Assembly: GCF_029960785.1 (NCBI RefSeq)
Contig: NZ_JASBQE010000009.1
Coordinates: 1 to 64,000 of the forward strand
Direction: 5' to 3'
DNA: 64,000 nt
Origin: Polyangium sp. 15x6
GTDB lineage: Bacteria; Myxococcota_A; Polyangia; Polyangiales; Polyangiaceae
Positions 11,638-19,900 of this stretch are shown here, in pieces; positions within the stretch are counted from its first letter, which is position 1; every line of letters starts with the position of its first letter. The notes beneath the pieces were generated by a model, which had not been told where the DNA came from, made no database searches, and saw only the letters and a program-made list of their open reading frames with translations. Position numbers and translations under genes: made by a program.

Positions 11638-12030
11638 GTGAAGCCGCTCCGCCATCTCGCCGCCCTCTGCGTGCCCTTCGTCATGGTCGCCCTCGCGGGA
11701 GGCCCCTTGGGTTGCCAGCTCATCGGCCTGCCGGACGCGCCCCAGGCGCCGCAGGCCCAGCTCCCGCAGGTGCCCCAGGTGCCCGAGGTGCCCTCCGTCG
11801 ACATGCCTGCGCCGCCCTCGGTCTCGCTGCCGTCGGCGCCCGAGAAGCCCAAGATGGACGTGCCTCTCGACGAGGACACCGAGGTCTGCTGCCTGCGCAG
11901 CGGCCCTGTCGAGCAGGTCTGCGGCGGCGCGGCGAAGCGCTGCTGCACGATCAAGCTCGAGCGCGACGCCTGCGAAAACCAGGGCGGCCTCTGGTTCCAC
12001 AGCGTCCGCGGCTGCGCCGGCGCCTGTTGA
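11638..12030 (+). CDS. Pro-rich small lipoprotein with C-terminal Cys motif
   Basis: 130-residue lipoprotein with signal 'HLAALCVPFVMVALAGGPLGC' ending in a lipobox. A Pro/Gln/Val-rich linker (PQAPQAQLPQVPQVPEVP) follows, then a folded C-terminal part with 'EVCCLRSGPVEQVC', 'RCCTIKLERDAC' and 'GLWFHSVRGCAGAC', giving eight Cys that probably form disulphides outside the cell. GTG at 11638 is preferred over the GTG at 11608 because AAGGGG sits just upstream and it places the positive charge at the start of the signal. Function unknown. The next lipoprotein gene follows after 39 bases. Confidence 0.7.
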   Translation: MKPLRHLAALCVPFVMVALAGGPLGCQLIGLPDAPQAPQAQLPQVPQVPEVPSVDMPAPPSVSLPSAPEKPKMDVPLDEDTEVCCLRSGPVEQVCGGAAKRCCTIKLERDACENQGGLWFHSVRGCAGAC

Positions 12031-12069
12031 CGACGCACGGAGGAGGCGAGGGCTGGTAGACTGGCCCGC

Positions 12070-12894
12070 ATGCCTCTCCGGACGGCGCGGTTTTTCCTGT
12101 TCTTGCTCGCTCCCGCATTCGCGGCGGGGTGCATCTTCGGCAAGGACCTGAAGGAGGTCCTCGCCGAGCATCGCGCCCCGGTCGAGGCGAAGCTCGCCAA
12201 CGTGAAGGCGTTGAAGGAGCAGGCCCGCGCCCTGCCCGCGGTGTCGAGCGACGTCGTCCACATCGCGGGCGGCCCTGCGCCGGTGGTGTCGTGGAGCGGC
12301 GGCACCGTCGGGGTCAATGCCGCGATTGTGTACCTCGAGGACCTCGACAATCTCACGGAGCTCGGGAACGTCCCTCATCGGGTGTCCGCGACCGGGACGA
12401 TCAATCGATGCGCGTCGGCGCTCGCGACGCACCGGGAGCCGTACGACGCGGCGCACCCGCAATCGGCGCCGCCGACGATGAGCAGCTATCGCGCGGACGA
12501 GGTGCTCGACCTTTGCCAGGCGCTCCGGTATCTGCTCGTCATCCGCTCGCTCGCGTTCGTCGAGCCCTCCGCTCCGCGCACGTCCACCGCATGCAGCCTG
12601 TACGATGCAGGCGTGGGCGACGGCGGCGCGGGTGATGCGGGCGCGAGCGACGCCGGGACGTGCCATCGGTTCGACGGCGGGTACCTGAAGGCGGACGTGC
12701 TCGTCTTCGACGTGGAATCGGGCAGCCACCTCGGCGGATTCGGGTTCGTCGCGGAGAACAGCGCCATGGTCGACGTCACCGACGACGGGGCGAACGTCAA
12801 GGGCGAGATCGCCGGCAATTTCCATCGCAACATCGAGGAGGCGCTGAAGGCCGCGGCGCGGAAGGCTCTCCCCGGCCTGCCCACCGAGGATTGA
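12070..12894 (+). CDS. uncharacterised lipoprotein, 274 residues
   Basis: The signal 'TARFFLFLLAPAFAAGC' ends in a clear lipobox at about residue 21. The mature part starts with a helical segment (KDLKEVLAEHRAPVEAKLANVKALKEQARAL), continues into a beta-rich domain with 'GGTVGVNAAIVYLEDLDNL', has a disordered Asp/Gly insert (YDAGVGDGGAGDAGASDAGTC), and ends 'EALKAAARKALPGLPTED'. I know no functional family. It abuts the TPM-domain gene (1 base between stop and ATG), so the two are translated from one message. Confidence 0.7.
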   Translation: MPLRTARFFLFLLAPAFAAGCIFGKDLKEVLAEHRAPVEAKLANVKALKEQARALPAVSSDVVHIAGGPAPVVSWSGGTVGVNAAIVYLEDLDNLTELGNVPHRVSATGTINRCASALATHREPYDAAHPQSAPPTMSSYRADEVLDLCQALRYLLVIRSLAFVEPSAPRTSTACSLYDAGVGDGGAGDAGASDAGTCHRFDGGYLKADVLVFDVESGSHLGGFGFVAENSAMVDVTDDGANVKGEIAGNFHRNIEEALKAAARKALPGLPTED

Positions 12895-12895
12895 T

Positions 12896-13522
12896 ATGGC
12901 GTCGATATCATGGCGAAAGGACGGGGCGGAGCGGGCGCAGATCGAGGGCCTCATCAAGGAGGTCGAGGCGATGTGCTCCGCGGAGATCGTCATCACGGTG
13001 CGGCCTCGGTCGGGAGCCTACCGCCAGGCCGATTACCTGTTCGGCGCGATCTGCGCGTTCGTCGGCCTCTGCGTTTACATCTATGCGCCGCCGGAGTTCA
13101 CGGACGACCTCGTGCCGCCGGCGCTGCTCCTCCTGTTCGTCGCGGGCGCGGTCTTCTGCGCCAACGTCGCGCCGCTGCGGCGGCTCCTCCTGCCGAAGGC
13201 GTTGCAGGCGCGGCAGGTGCGCGCGGCCGCGCGGGAGGCATTTCTGGATCAGGGGATCGCTGGCACCCGCGACCGCACGGGCATTCTCATCTACATCTCG
13301 GTCTTCGAGCGCCGCGCCGAGGTCGTCACCGATATCGGCATTCTCCGCCGCGAGAGCGACGGCCAGCCCGGCGAGGCGATCCGCGGGGTCGAGCGCGCCG
13401 TGGCCGAGGGTTTGCCCATGGAGGGGTTCGTCTCCGCGGTCCGAGGCCTCGGCGGCTGGCTGAAAGAGGCGCTCCCGCCGCGCGCGGACGACATCAACGA
13501 GCTCAGCGACGAGGTGAGGTGA
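12896..13522 (+). CDS. TPM-domain membrane protein
   Basis: 208 residues. The N-terminus (AERAQIEGLIKEVEAMCSAEIVITV) and the segment after the helices (FLDQGIAGTRDRTGILIYISVFERRAEVVTD) are the two halves of a TPM domain, the fold of YgcG and the photosystem II repair factor Psb32. Two membrane helices (about 45-65 and 70-92) split the domain, as in the YgcG-like 'TPM_phosphatase' group. The domain binds metals and has been linked to membrane-protein maintenance; the activity here is unknown. Its stop is 2 bases before the ATG of the Tim44-like gene, and TPM/Tim44-like pairing occurs elsewhere, so the two products probably act together in the membrane. Confidence 0.8.
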   Translation: MASISWRKDGAERAQIEGLIKEVEAMCSAEIVITVRPRSGAYRQADYLFGAICAFVGLCVYIYAPPEFTDDLVPPALLLLFVAGAVFCANVAPLRRLLLPKALQARQVRAAAREAFLDQGIAGTRDRTGILIYISVFERRAEVVTDIGILRRESDGQPGEAIRGVERAVAEGLPMEGFVSAVRGLGGWLKEALPPRADDINELSDEVR

Positions 13523-13524
13523 CC

Positions 13525-15321
13525 ATGACACGGCGCAAGACGCTCCTCGGATCGGCGCTCCTCTCGCTGCTCCTGTTGTGGTCCAACGATCAGGCCTTCG
13601 CGCGCCCCGGCGGCGGCAGCTCCTTCAAGGGAGGCTCGCGCTCGTCCGGCAGCAGCGGGAGTGGGAGTCGTTCGTTGGGCAGCAGCAGCGGGAGTCGTTC
13701 GTCGGGAAGCAGCAGCGGCAGCGGGAGCCGATCCTCCGGATCGAGCTGGGGAAGCCGCCCGGTCACACTCGGCGGTAGCACTGGAAGCGGCTCGAAAAGT
13801 CATGGCGGAGGTACGCCGCGCAAGACCGTCTGGGCGTTCCGGGACCAGAGCGGGGTTCTTCACGCCAAACAAGCCTCGTCGCCCGGCGCCTCGATCTATC
13901 CGGCCCCTCCGCCGCACGCGCCCATTCCGATCGGACCCGACACGGCGTCGACCGCCGAGCGCGTCGCCGGGTTCGCCTTCGGCGCCGGCTTCTTCGCCAT
14001 GGGCGCGGGCGTGCTGGCGGCGCCGATGTTCCTCATCGGGCTCCTGCTTCATAGGCAACGAAAGCGAAACCAGCTCGACGTGGGCTGGTCCTCCGCCGGC
14101 CATTTCGTCGCCACCGGGGTCATGAACGCGCCGACCGAGCCGGAGGAGAGCCCGGCCGAGGTCCGCCGCAAGATGGAGCTCCTGCGCGGACAGGACCCCG
14201 ATTTTTCGGTCATCCTGCTCGAAGACTTCATCACCGCGCTCTACGCCGAGGCACACACGGCCCGCGGCTCGAATGCGCTCGAAAAGTATTCCCCTTACCT
14301 GCGGCCGGCCGCACGGAGCACGCTCGGCGCGTTGCCGCGTGTCCCGGTCACCACCGTCATCGTCGGGGCGCTCCGGCTCGTACATTTCGCGATCGACAGG
14401 CGGACCCAGCTGAGCCGGCTCGTCGTGGAGCTCGAATCCAATTACACCGAGGACCCGCAGGGCGCCCCGCCGGCCTCCTATTACGCGCTCGAGCGCTGGG
14501 TCCTCGTGCGGGCCTTCGGCGCTCGCTCGCGCTCGCCGGATCGGGTCCGCTCGTTCGCCTGCCCGAACTGCGGCGCGCCGCTCGAGCGCACGACGCACGG
14601 GCGCTGCACGTATTGCAGCCAGGCCGTGGACTCGGGGCAATTCGACTGGGTCGTCGAGCGGATCGACCTCCTCGCCCGCGAGAGCCGCGGGCCCATGCTC
14701 ACGGGCACGACGGAGGAGGAGGGCACCGAGCTGCCCACGATCTTCGATCCGGGGCTCTCGGCGGCGCGCATGGAAATGGCGCGGCGCGATCCGTCCTTCA
14801 CCGAGTCGACGCTCTCCGGGCGCGTGCAATGGGTCTTCGCCTCCATGCAGCACGCGTGGACGTCGCTCGAATGGAATCGCGCGCGGCCTTGCCTGACCGA
14901 TCGGCTCTGGCGAGCGCAGAGCTACTGGATCGAGGCCTATCGGCAGCAGGGGCTCCGGAACGTCACCGAGAATGCGCGCATCCTGCGGATCGAGCTCGTG
15001 CGTATCGCCTCGGATCGGTGGTACGAGGCCGCGACCGTGCGGGTGCACGCGACGGGGCTCGATTACACGATCCGGCTCGGGGACAACGCCGTCGTCGGCG
15101 GCAGGCGCGACAAGGAGCGCGCGTACACCGAATACTGGACCCTCGTGCGGAGCGCGATCCAGCACGGCCCCACGCGCGCCGCACCGGCCTGCCCGCAATG
15201 CGGCGCGACGCTCACCATGGAGATGGCCGAGCGCTGCGGGTATTGCGGGACGCTCGTCGAGGCGAGCACGTTCGACTGGGTGCTGAGCCGGATCGAGCAG
15301 GACGAGGCGTACGCCGGTTGA
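13525..15321 (+). CDS. Tim44-like membrane protein with two zinc ribbons
   Basis: 598 residues. A signal-like helix (LLGSALLSLLLLWSNDQAFA) is followed by a Ser/Gly-rich low-complexity stretch (about residues 28-95), a hydrophobic segment near 155-180, and then two copies of a Tim44-like module (about 225-340 and 415-550). After each copy there is a zinc ribbon: CPNCGAPLE...CTYC near 350 and CPQCGATLT...CGYC near 560, each followed by 'FDWVL/V-RI'. Tim44-like domains bind membranes or protein partners. The duplicated Tim44-plus-ribbon layout suggests internal duplication. ATG at 13525 is used; longer open frame upstream only overlaps the TPM gene. Confidence 0.75.
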   Translation: MTRRKTLLGSALLSLLLLWSNDQAFARPGGGSSFKGGSRSSGSSGSGSRSLGSSSGSRSSGSSSGSGSRSSGSSWGSRPVTLGGSTGSGSKSHGGGTPRKTVWAFRDQSGVLHAKQASSPGASIYPAPPPHAPIPIGPDTASTAERVAGFAFGAGFFAMGAGVLAAPMFLIGLLLHRQRKRNQLDVGWSSAGHFVATGVMNAPTEPEESPAEVRRKMELLRGQDPDFSVILLEDFITALYAEAHTARGSNALEKYSPYLRPAARSTLGALPRVPVTTVIVGALRLVHFAIDRRTQLSRLVVELESNYTEDPQGAPPASYYALERWVLVRAFGARSRSPDRVRSFACPNCGAPLERTTHGRCTYCSQAVDSGQFDWVVERIDLLARESRGPMLTGTTEEEGTELPTIFDPGLSAARMEMARRDPSFTESTLSGRVQWVFASMQHAWTSLEWNRARPCLTDRLWRAQSYWIEAYRQQGLRNVTENARILRIELVRIASDRWYEAATVRVHATGLDYTIRLGDNAVVGGRRDKERAYTEYWTLVRSAIQHGPTRAAPACPQCGATLTMEMAERCGYCGTLVEASTFDWVLSRIEQDEAYAG

Positions 15322-15412
15322 TCCGCCTGCCCGTGCGCTTTGCCGTCCGCGCATGCTCCCGTCCGCCCGTGTGGTCCCTGGAACGGTACGGTTCTTGGAT
15401 TGCTCCCGCACC

Positions 15413-15622
15413 ATGAAACACCTCATGGCGTTCGGGATGGTGACCGCGTTCGGTTTCGTGCTCGCGGCTTGTGGCGGCGGAGGCAGCGAGGCGAAGACGC
15501 CGGACGCGGTCGAGCAGGACGCGGAGAAGGCGGGCGAGAAGGCCGGGGAAGAGATCGAGAAGGCCGGGGACAAGGCCGAGGAGGCCGGAGACGAGGCCAA
15601 GAAGGAAATGCAGAAGGACTGA
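15413..15622 (+). CDS. small lipoprotein with amphipathic charged repeat
   Basis: 69 residues. Signal 'LMAFGMVTAFGFVLAAC' ends in a perfect lipobox. The mature chain is Lys/Glu/Ala-rich with repeated 'EKAGE', 'EKAGDKAEEAGDEAKKE' units, predicted to be one long amphipathic helix, like entericidin-type or Lpp-like small lipoproteins. It could cover the outer membrane or be stress induced; this is inference. ATG at 15413 is chosen because it starts the signal peptide; a longer frame from 15353 has no signal at its end. It converges on the next gene with 5 bases between stops. Confidence 0.7.
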   Translation: MKHLMAFGMVTAFGFVLAACGGGGSEAKTPDAVEQDAEKAGEKAGEEIEKAGDKAEEAGDEAKKEMQKD

Positions 15623-15627
15623 TCGGG

Positions 15628-16731
15628 CTAACTTCGTTCGCCCGCCAGAGGCCGGGGCAGCGACCGATCCCAGAGCTCCTCTTGATACGAAATATCGCCG
15701 AGGAGCCGCTCGAAATCGGCGATCGGCATGCTGCACCGGCCGTACTCGTCCTCGATGCGCACGTCCGCTCCCTCGAACCAGCGCTCCCGCGGATCGATGG
15801 GATCGTCGTAATGCACGACGCCTTTCTCCTCGTCGATCGAGAGCACCAGAATCTTGTGCTCCGCGTGCCGGATCGGCTCACCGCCCGCGTCGCCCTGGAA
15901 GCTCGTCACGACGGGGAGCACGATCGTCGCGAAGACCGGCTCGCCTTTGCGCGTCGATTGATCGAGGATCGAGAGCCCGTCGCGCGCGAGGTCGGCGACG
16001 CCTTCCGTGGAAATGCCGAGCTTCGCGAAGGCCTTCGCCATCATCGCGTGCTCGGTCGAGAGCGTCTTCCAGGGTTTGCCCGTGACCGCGACGAGGAGTC
16101 GCTCGAACGCGCCCATTTCGAGCCCGGTCCCGACGCGCTCGCCGCCCTTGAAGTGGCTGTCGAGGATGTTGTCGTAATCGAGGTCGGGGTATGCGAACTC
16201 CATGCACGCGACCTGGAAGATGCGGCTGATGGGGTTGCGCCCGCGCTCGCCCGCGTTCGGCAAGAGGATGTCCTCGTCGCAGACGAGCTCCTCGCCCGAT
16301 CGTAGCGTCGCCCGGCCCGACGCGGAAAGGAGGCAGGCCACGAGGCGCGCATATTCGGCCGGATCCTGCGTGGCCAGATAGATCTCGAGGCAAGCCGCGG
16401 CGCACGTGCCCTTGAGCCCCTGATTGATGCGCCCTGGATTCGCCAGGTTCTGCACGAGCTCGAAGAGCGCGCGATTTCTCCCCTCCGGCGTCGCGAAGAA
16501 GCTCCAGAGCGGGGCCGTCGCGATGGCCACGAGCGATTCGACGAGCGGATGCCCGAGCGCGTCGAGCCGCGCGAGCCGCCCATCCCCCGAGAGCGCATGC
16601 AGCGCGTCATCGAGCGTCGCGCGCCAGGGCCGCTGCGGCTCCGTCCATCCAGGAATGCGGCTCGGCGGCACGGCCCACGTTTCGATGGTGCCGGCGAGCT
16701 CTTCGATGAGGCTTTCGACGGTGCCCCCCAT
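15628..16731 (-). CDS. possible papain-like (C39/C70-type) cysteine peptidase-like protein
   Basis: 367 residues, no signal peptide. A candidate catalytic Cys (about residue 110) sits at the start of a helix in 'GLKGTCAAACLEIYLA', and a His (near 288) in 'IRHAEHKILVLSID' is followed by 'VVHYDDPIDP', the strand-Asp order expected for papain-fold enzymes. Such folds occur in bacteriocin peptidases and secreted effectors, but I cannot assign a family, so the call rests on motif order only. The ATG at 16731 has GAGGAGG 5-6 bases upstream; the open frame upstream to 16926 lacks a better site. It diverges from the macroglobulin gene across a 267-base gap with no further recognised gene. Confidence 0.55.
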   Translation of the reverse strand: MGGTVESLIEELAGTIETWAVPPSRIPGWTEPQRPWRATLDDALHALSGDGRLARLDALGHPLVESLVAIATAPLWSFFATPEGRNRALFELVQNLANPGRINQGLKGTCAAACLEIYLATQDPAEYARLVACLLSASGRATLRSGEELVCDEDILLPNAGERGRNPISRIFQVACMEFAYPDLDYDNILDSHFKGGERVGTGLEMGAFERLLVAVTGKPWKTLSTEHAMMAKAFAKLGISTEGVADLARDGLSILDQSTRKGEPVFATIVLPVVTSFQGDAGGEPIRHAEHKILVLSIDEEKGVVHYDDPIDPRERWFEGADVRIEDEYGRCSMPIADFERLLGDISYQEELWDRSLPRPLAGERS

Positions 16732-16998
16732 TCGAACCTCCTCAGTGCAGCATGCCCCCGAGGCCGCGTGATTTCCAGATGGAAGCAGGCTCCCTCCCGC
16801 GTTTTCGAATGACGTCCTGGGTTGGAAATGGTGGTAGCATCGAACCATGGCGGCTCGCACGCGCGCCTCGTCTCCCTCGCGCCCACCCCGCGGCGTGGTT
16901 TCCACACGTCGCGGCCCGTCGGACACACACCGGAGCTCGTAACCATGCGTTTTCGTTCATTTCTCCGGCAGGCGCAGGGCGTGGAAAGGGCGCGGGCC

Positions 16999-19900
16999 AT
17001 GTCCTCCGCTCGTACCCGTCCCGTCTGGCTCGTCCCGGCCGTGCTGCTCGCCTCCTCGTTCGGCCTCGTTTGCAGCAGCACGCCCTCCGTTCCGACCACC
17101 CTGCCCGGACAACCCCCGCCGCCCGTCGTCATCGAGCGAGCCGTGCACAAGGGCGACGAGCCGCTGGTCTTCCCTCCTGCCGTGTCGCGCAATGCGCGCC
17201 TGCCGGTGTACGGCGACGAGGTCGAGCGCACCTCCACCGACCTCGACGTCCAGAGCCCGAGCCTCGACAGCGACGGCAAATTCTCCTTTCGCGGCACCTC
17301 GTTCCGCATCTCCTTCAATCAGCGTGTCGCCCGCCCCGCGGCCGATCCCAATGCGAAGGGCCCCACGAAGGCCGCCGAGGGCACGATTCGCCTGACGCCG
17401 AGCGTCGAGGGGGAGGCGCATTGGCTGAACGACACCACGCTCGAATTCGTGGCGAAGCGCCCCTTCGACACGGAGACCACGTACGGCGTGGAGCTCGGCG
17501 AAGTGAAGACGCCCGCGGGCGCCGGCCTGAAGCAGGCGTGGAAAGCGCAATTCAAGGCGACGCCGGGCGTCACGATCGCCGGAAAGGACCTCGGCTACCT
17601 CCCCGTTCCCGGCCGCCACCGCGTGATCGCGATGCACCCGAACGACGGTCTCGACGTCGGCGCGCGCGCGACGTTTGCCGTGCTCTATGATCAGCCGATC
17701 GATCTCGGCCTCGCGCGCAGCCTGATCACGCTGACGGAGGCGGCGAGCGAGAGACCCATCTCCGTCGTCTTCGATCATCCGAAGACGCCGACGTTCCAGG
17801 GGATCAAGGTCGATCCCAAGTTCGTCGTGCTCGTCCGGCCCGTCTCGCCCGTCGCGCCCGGCACGAAGCTGGTCCTCCAGGCAAAACCTCGCTTCCTGGA
17901 AAAACTCCATCAGGCGCGCGAAGTCGAAGTGACCGTGGCCGAGCCGCTCGCGTTCCAGGACGTGACGTGTGAATGGTACTGGGACGACGACGGACGGCAG
18001 CGGTCGTGCACGTTCCAGGACGGGAAGCTGTACACGGCGGGGCGCGAGATTCGCGTGGCGTTCAATCATGCCGTCGCGACCCCGGACGACAAGCTCGCGG
18101 CCCGCGTGCGGGTGAGCCCGCCCGTGCGGAACATGACCCTGCGGAACGAGCGCTGGGACGATGAAATCGTGATCCGCGGCGAGTTCGAGCCCTCGAAATC
18201 GTACGAGGTCACGATCGAGGGCCTCACCGACGATCACGGAAGCCGCCTCGCGAAGCCCGTCTCGTTCCGCGTCGAGATGGCCCCGATGCCGGCGAGCGTG
18301 ACGATGGCGGACGGCATGTTGTGGCTCGATCCGGAGACGACGCGCCATTTCGCCGTGACCTCGCGCAACGTCGCGAAAGCTTCGCTCCTCGCCTGGCCCG
18401 TCGCCTCCGCGGACCGCGCCGCGCAGGAGGTCGCGCTCCGGCGCGTGCGCACGCGGGACCTGCCTCCCGAGGCCGCGCCCGTGCGGATTCCGATCGCCAT
18501 CAAGGCCGAACGAAACAAGCTCGTCACGACACGAATCGATCTCTCGAAGCACCTGTCGGCGGGGCAAAGTTACGTCACGACGATCGCCGCCGACGAGATT
18601 GCCTTCGGCGCGAAGCTCGTGAAGTTCTCGCGCGGCAGCGAGGCGGGGAAGCCGATCGTCGCATTGATTCGTCCCGGCGACGAGCGTTCGCTCGCCGTGC
18701 ATACCCGCGCGACGCCGAATGCGACGCTCGTGCAGGTCTCGCGGCTCGCGGGCGGCGCGCCGGTGCAGGGCGCGCTCGTGCGCCTCTCGGGCGACGAGAA
18801 TTCGGCCGGTGTGACCACGGATGCCTCGGGCGTCGCGCTCCTGCCGTTCGACCTGCGCACGACCGAGCGGCCTTTCCTCGACGTGCGCGCGCAGGACGCC
18901 GATTTCATTCTTCCGCTCGATGGGGACGGGATCACCGAGCGCCAGATCTTTCCGGACCTCGCCTCGGGTGAGGGCGCGCCCTCGTCGTTCGGGCGGGCGT
19001 TCGTCCTGACGGACCGCGGCATTTACCGGCCCGGTTCGAGCGTGTTCGTCAAGGCAACCGTTCGCAAACCCGACGGGGCCACGCTCTCGCCCATTTCCGG
19101 CGCGTCCCTGCGATTGCACGTCGTGGGCCCGACGGGCGACGACGTCTTCCAGCAGACGCTCACGACGAACGACATGGGCAGCCTCTCCACGACGATCACC
19201 ATTCCGGCCGACGCCAAGATCGGCCGGCACCAGATCCTCCTGGAGCAGCCCGAGCAAGGTCAGGACGGCGAGCCGCTCGCGCAGACGATCGTGCAGGTGG
19301 CCGAGTTCGAGCCGCCTCGATTCGTGGTCGACGTCGATGCGTCCGCGGACGCCAAGAATACGCTGCGGGCCGAGGTGCGGGCGCGATATCTGTTCGGCGC
19401 GCCGATGGACGGCGCGACCGCGTCGTGGACGGTGCGGCGCGAGGGCGCGCCTTTCCCGGAGGGGCCTTTGACCTCGGCGGGGCTCTCGTTCCGGCGCGCG
19501 CCTCGCTGGTACGACGACGAGGAGCAGCCGTGGTCGCGCGCGGGCGAGGGATCGCTCTCGGCCGATGGGAAGCTCGCGGTGGTGCAGGCGCTCGAAATCG
19601 CGCCCGCGCTCGGGCCGCAGAGATTCGTGATCGAGGCGGACGTGACCGACGCCTCCCACCGGCACGTCGCGGGGAGGGGGAGCGTCGTGGTTCATCCGGC
19701 CAAACGGTATGCCGGCATGAAGCTGCCTTCGACGTGGTATGGCGTGGGCGACGACGTTCCCGTCGAGCTCGGCGTGATCGATCCGGAGGGGCGGCCCGTC
19801 GAGGGCACGACCGTGACGGCGAAGCTCGAGCGGATCGAGTGGCAATATGCGAGGCGGCGCGGCGCGGGCGGGTCGCTCGAATGGGACTGGACGTCGAAGC

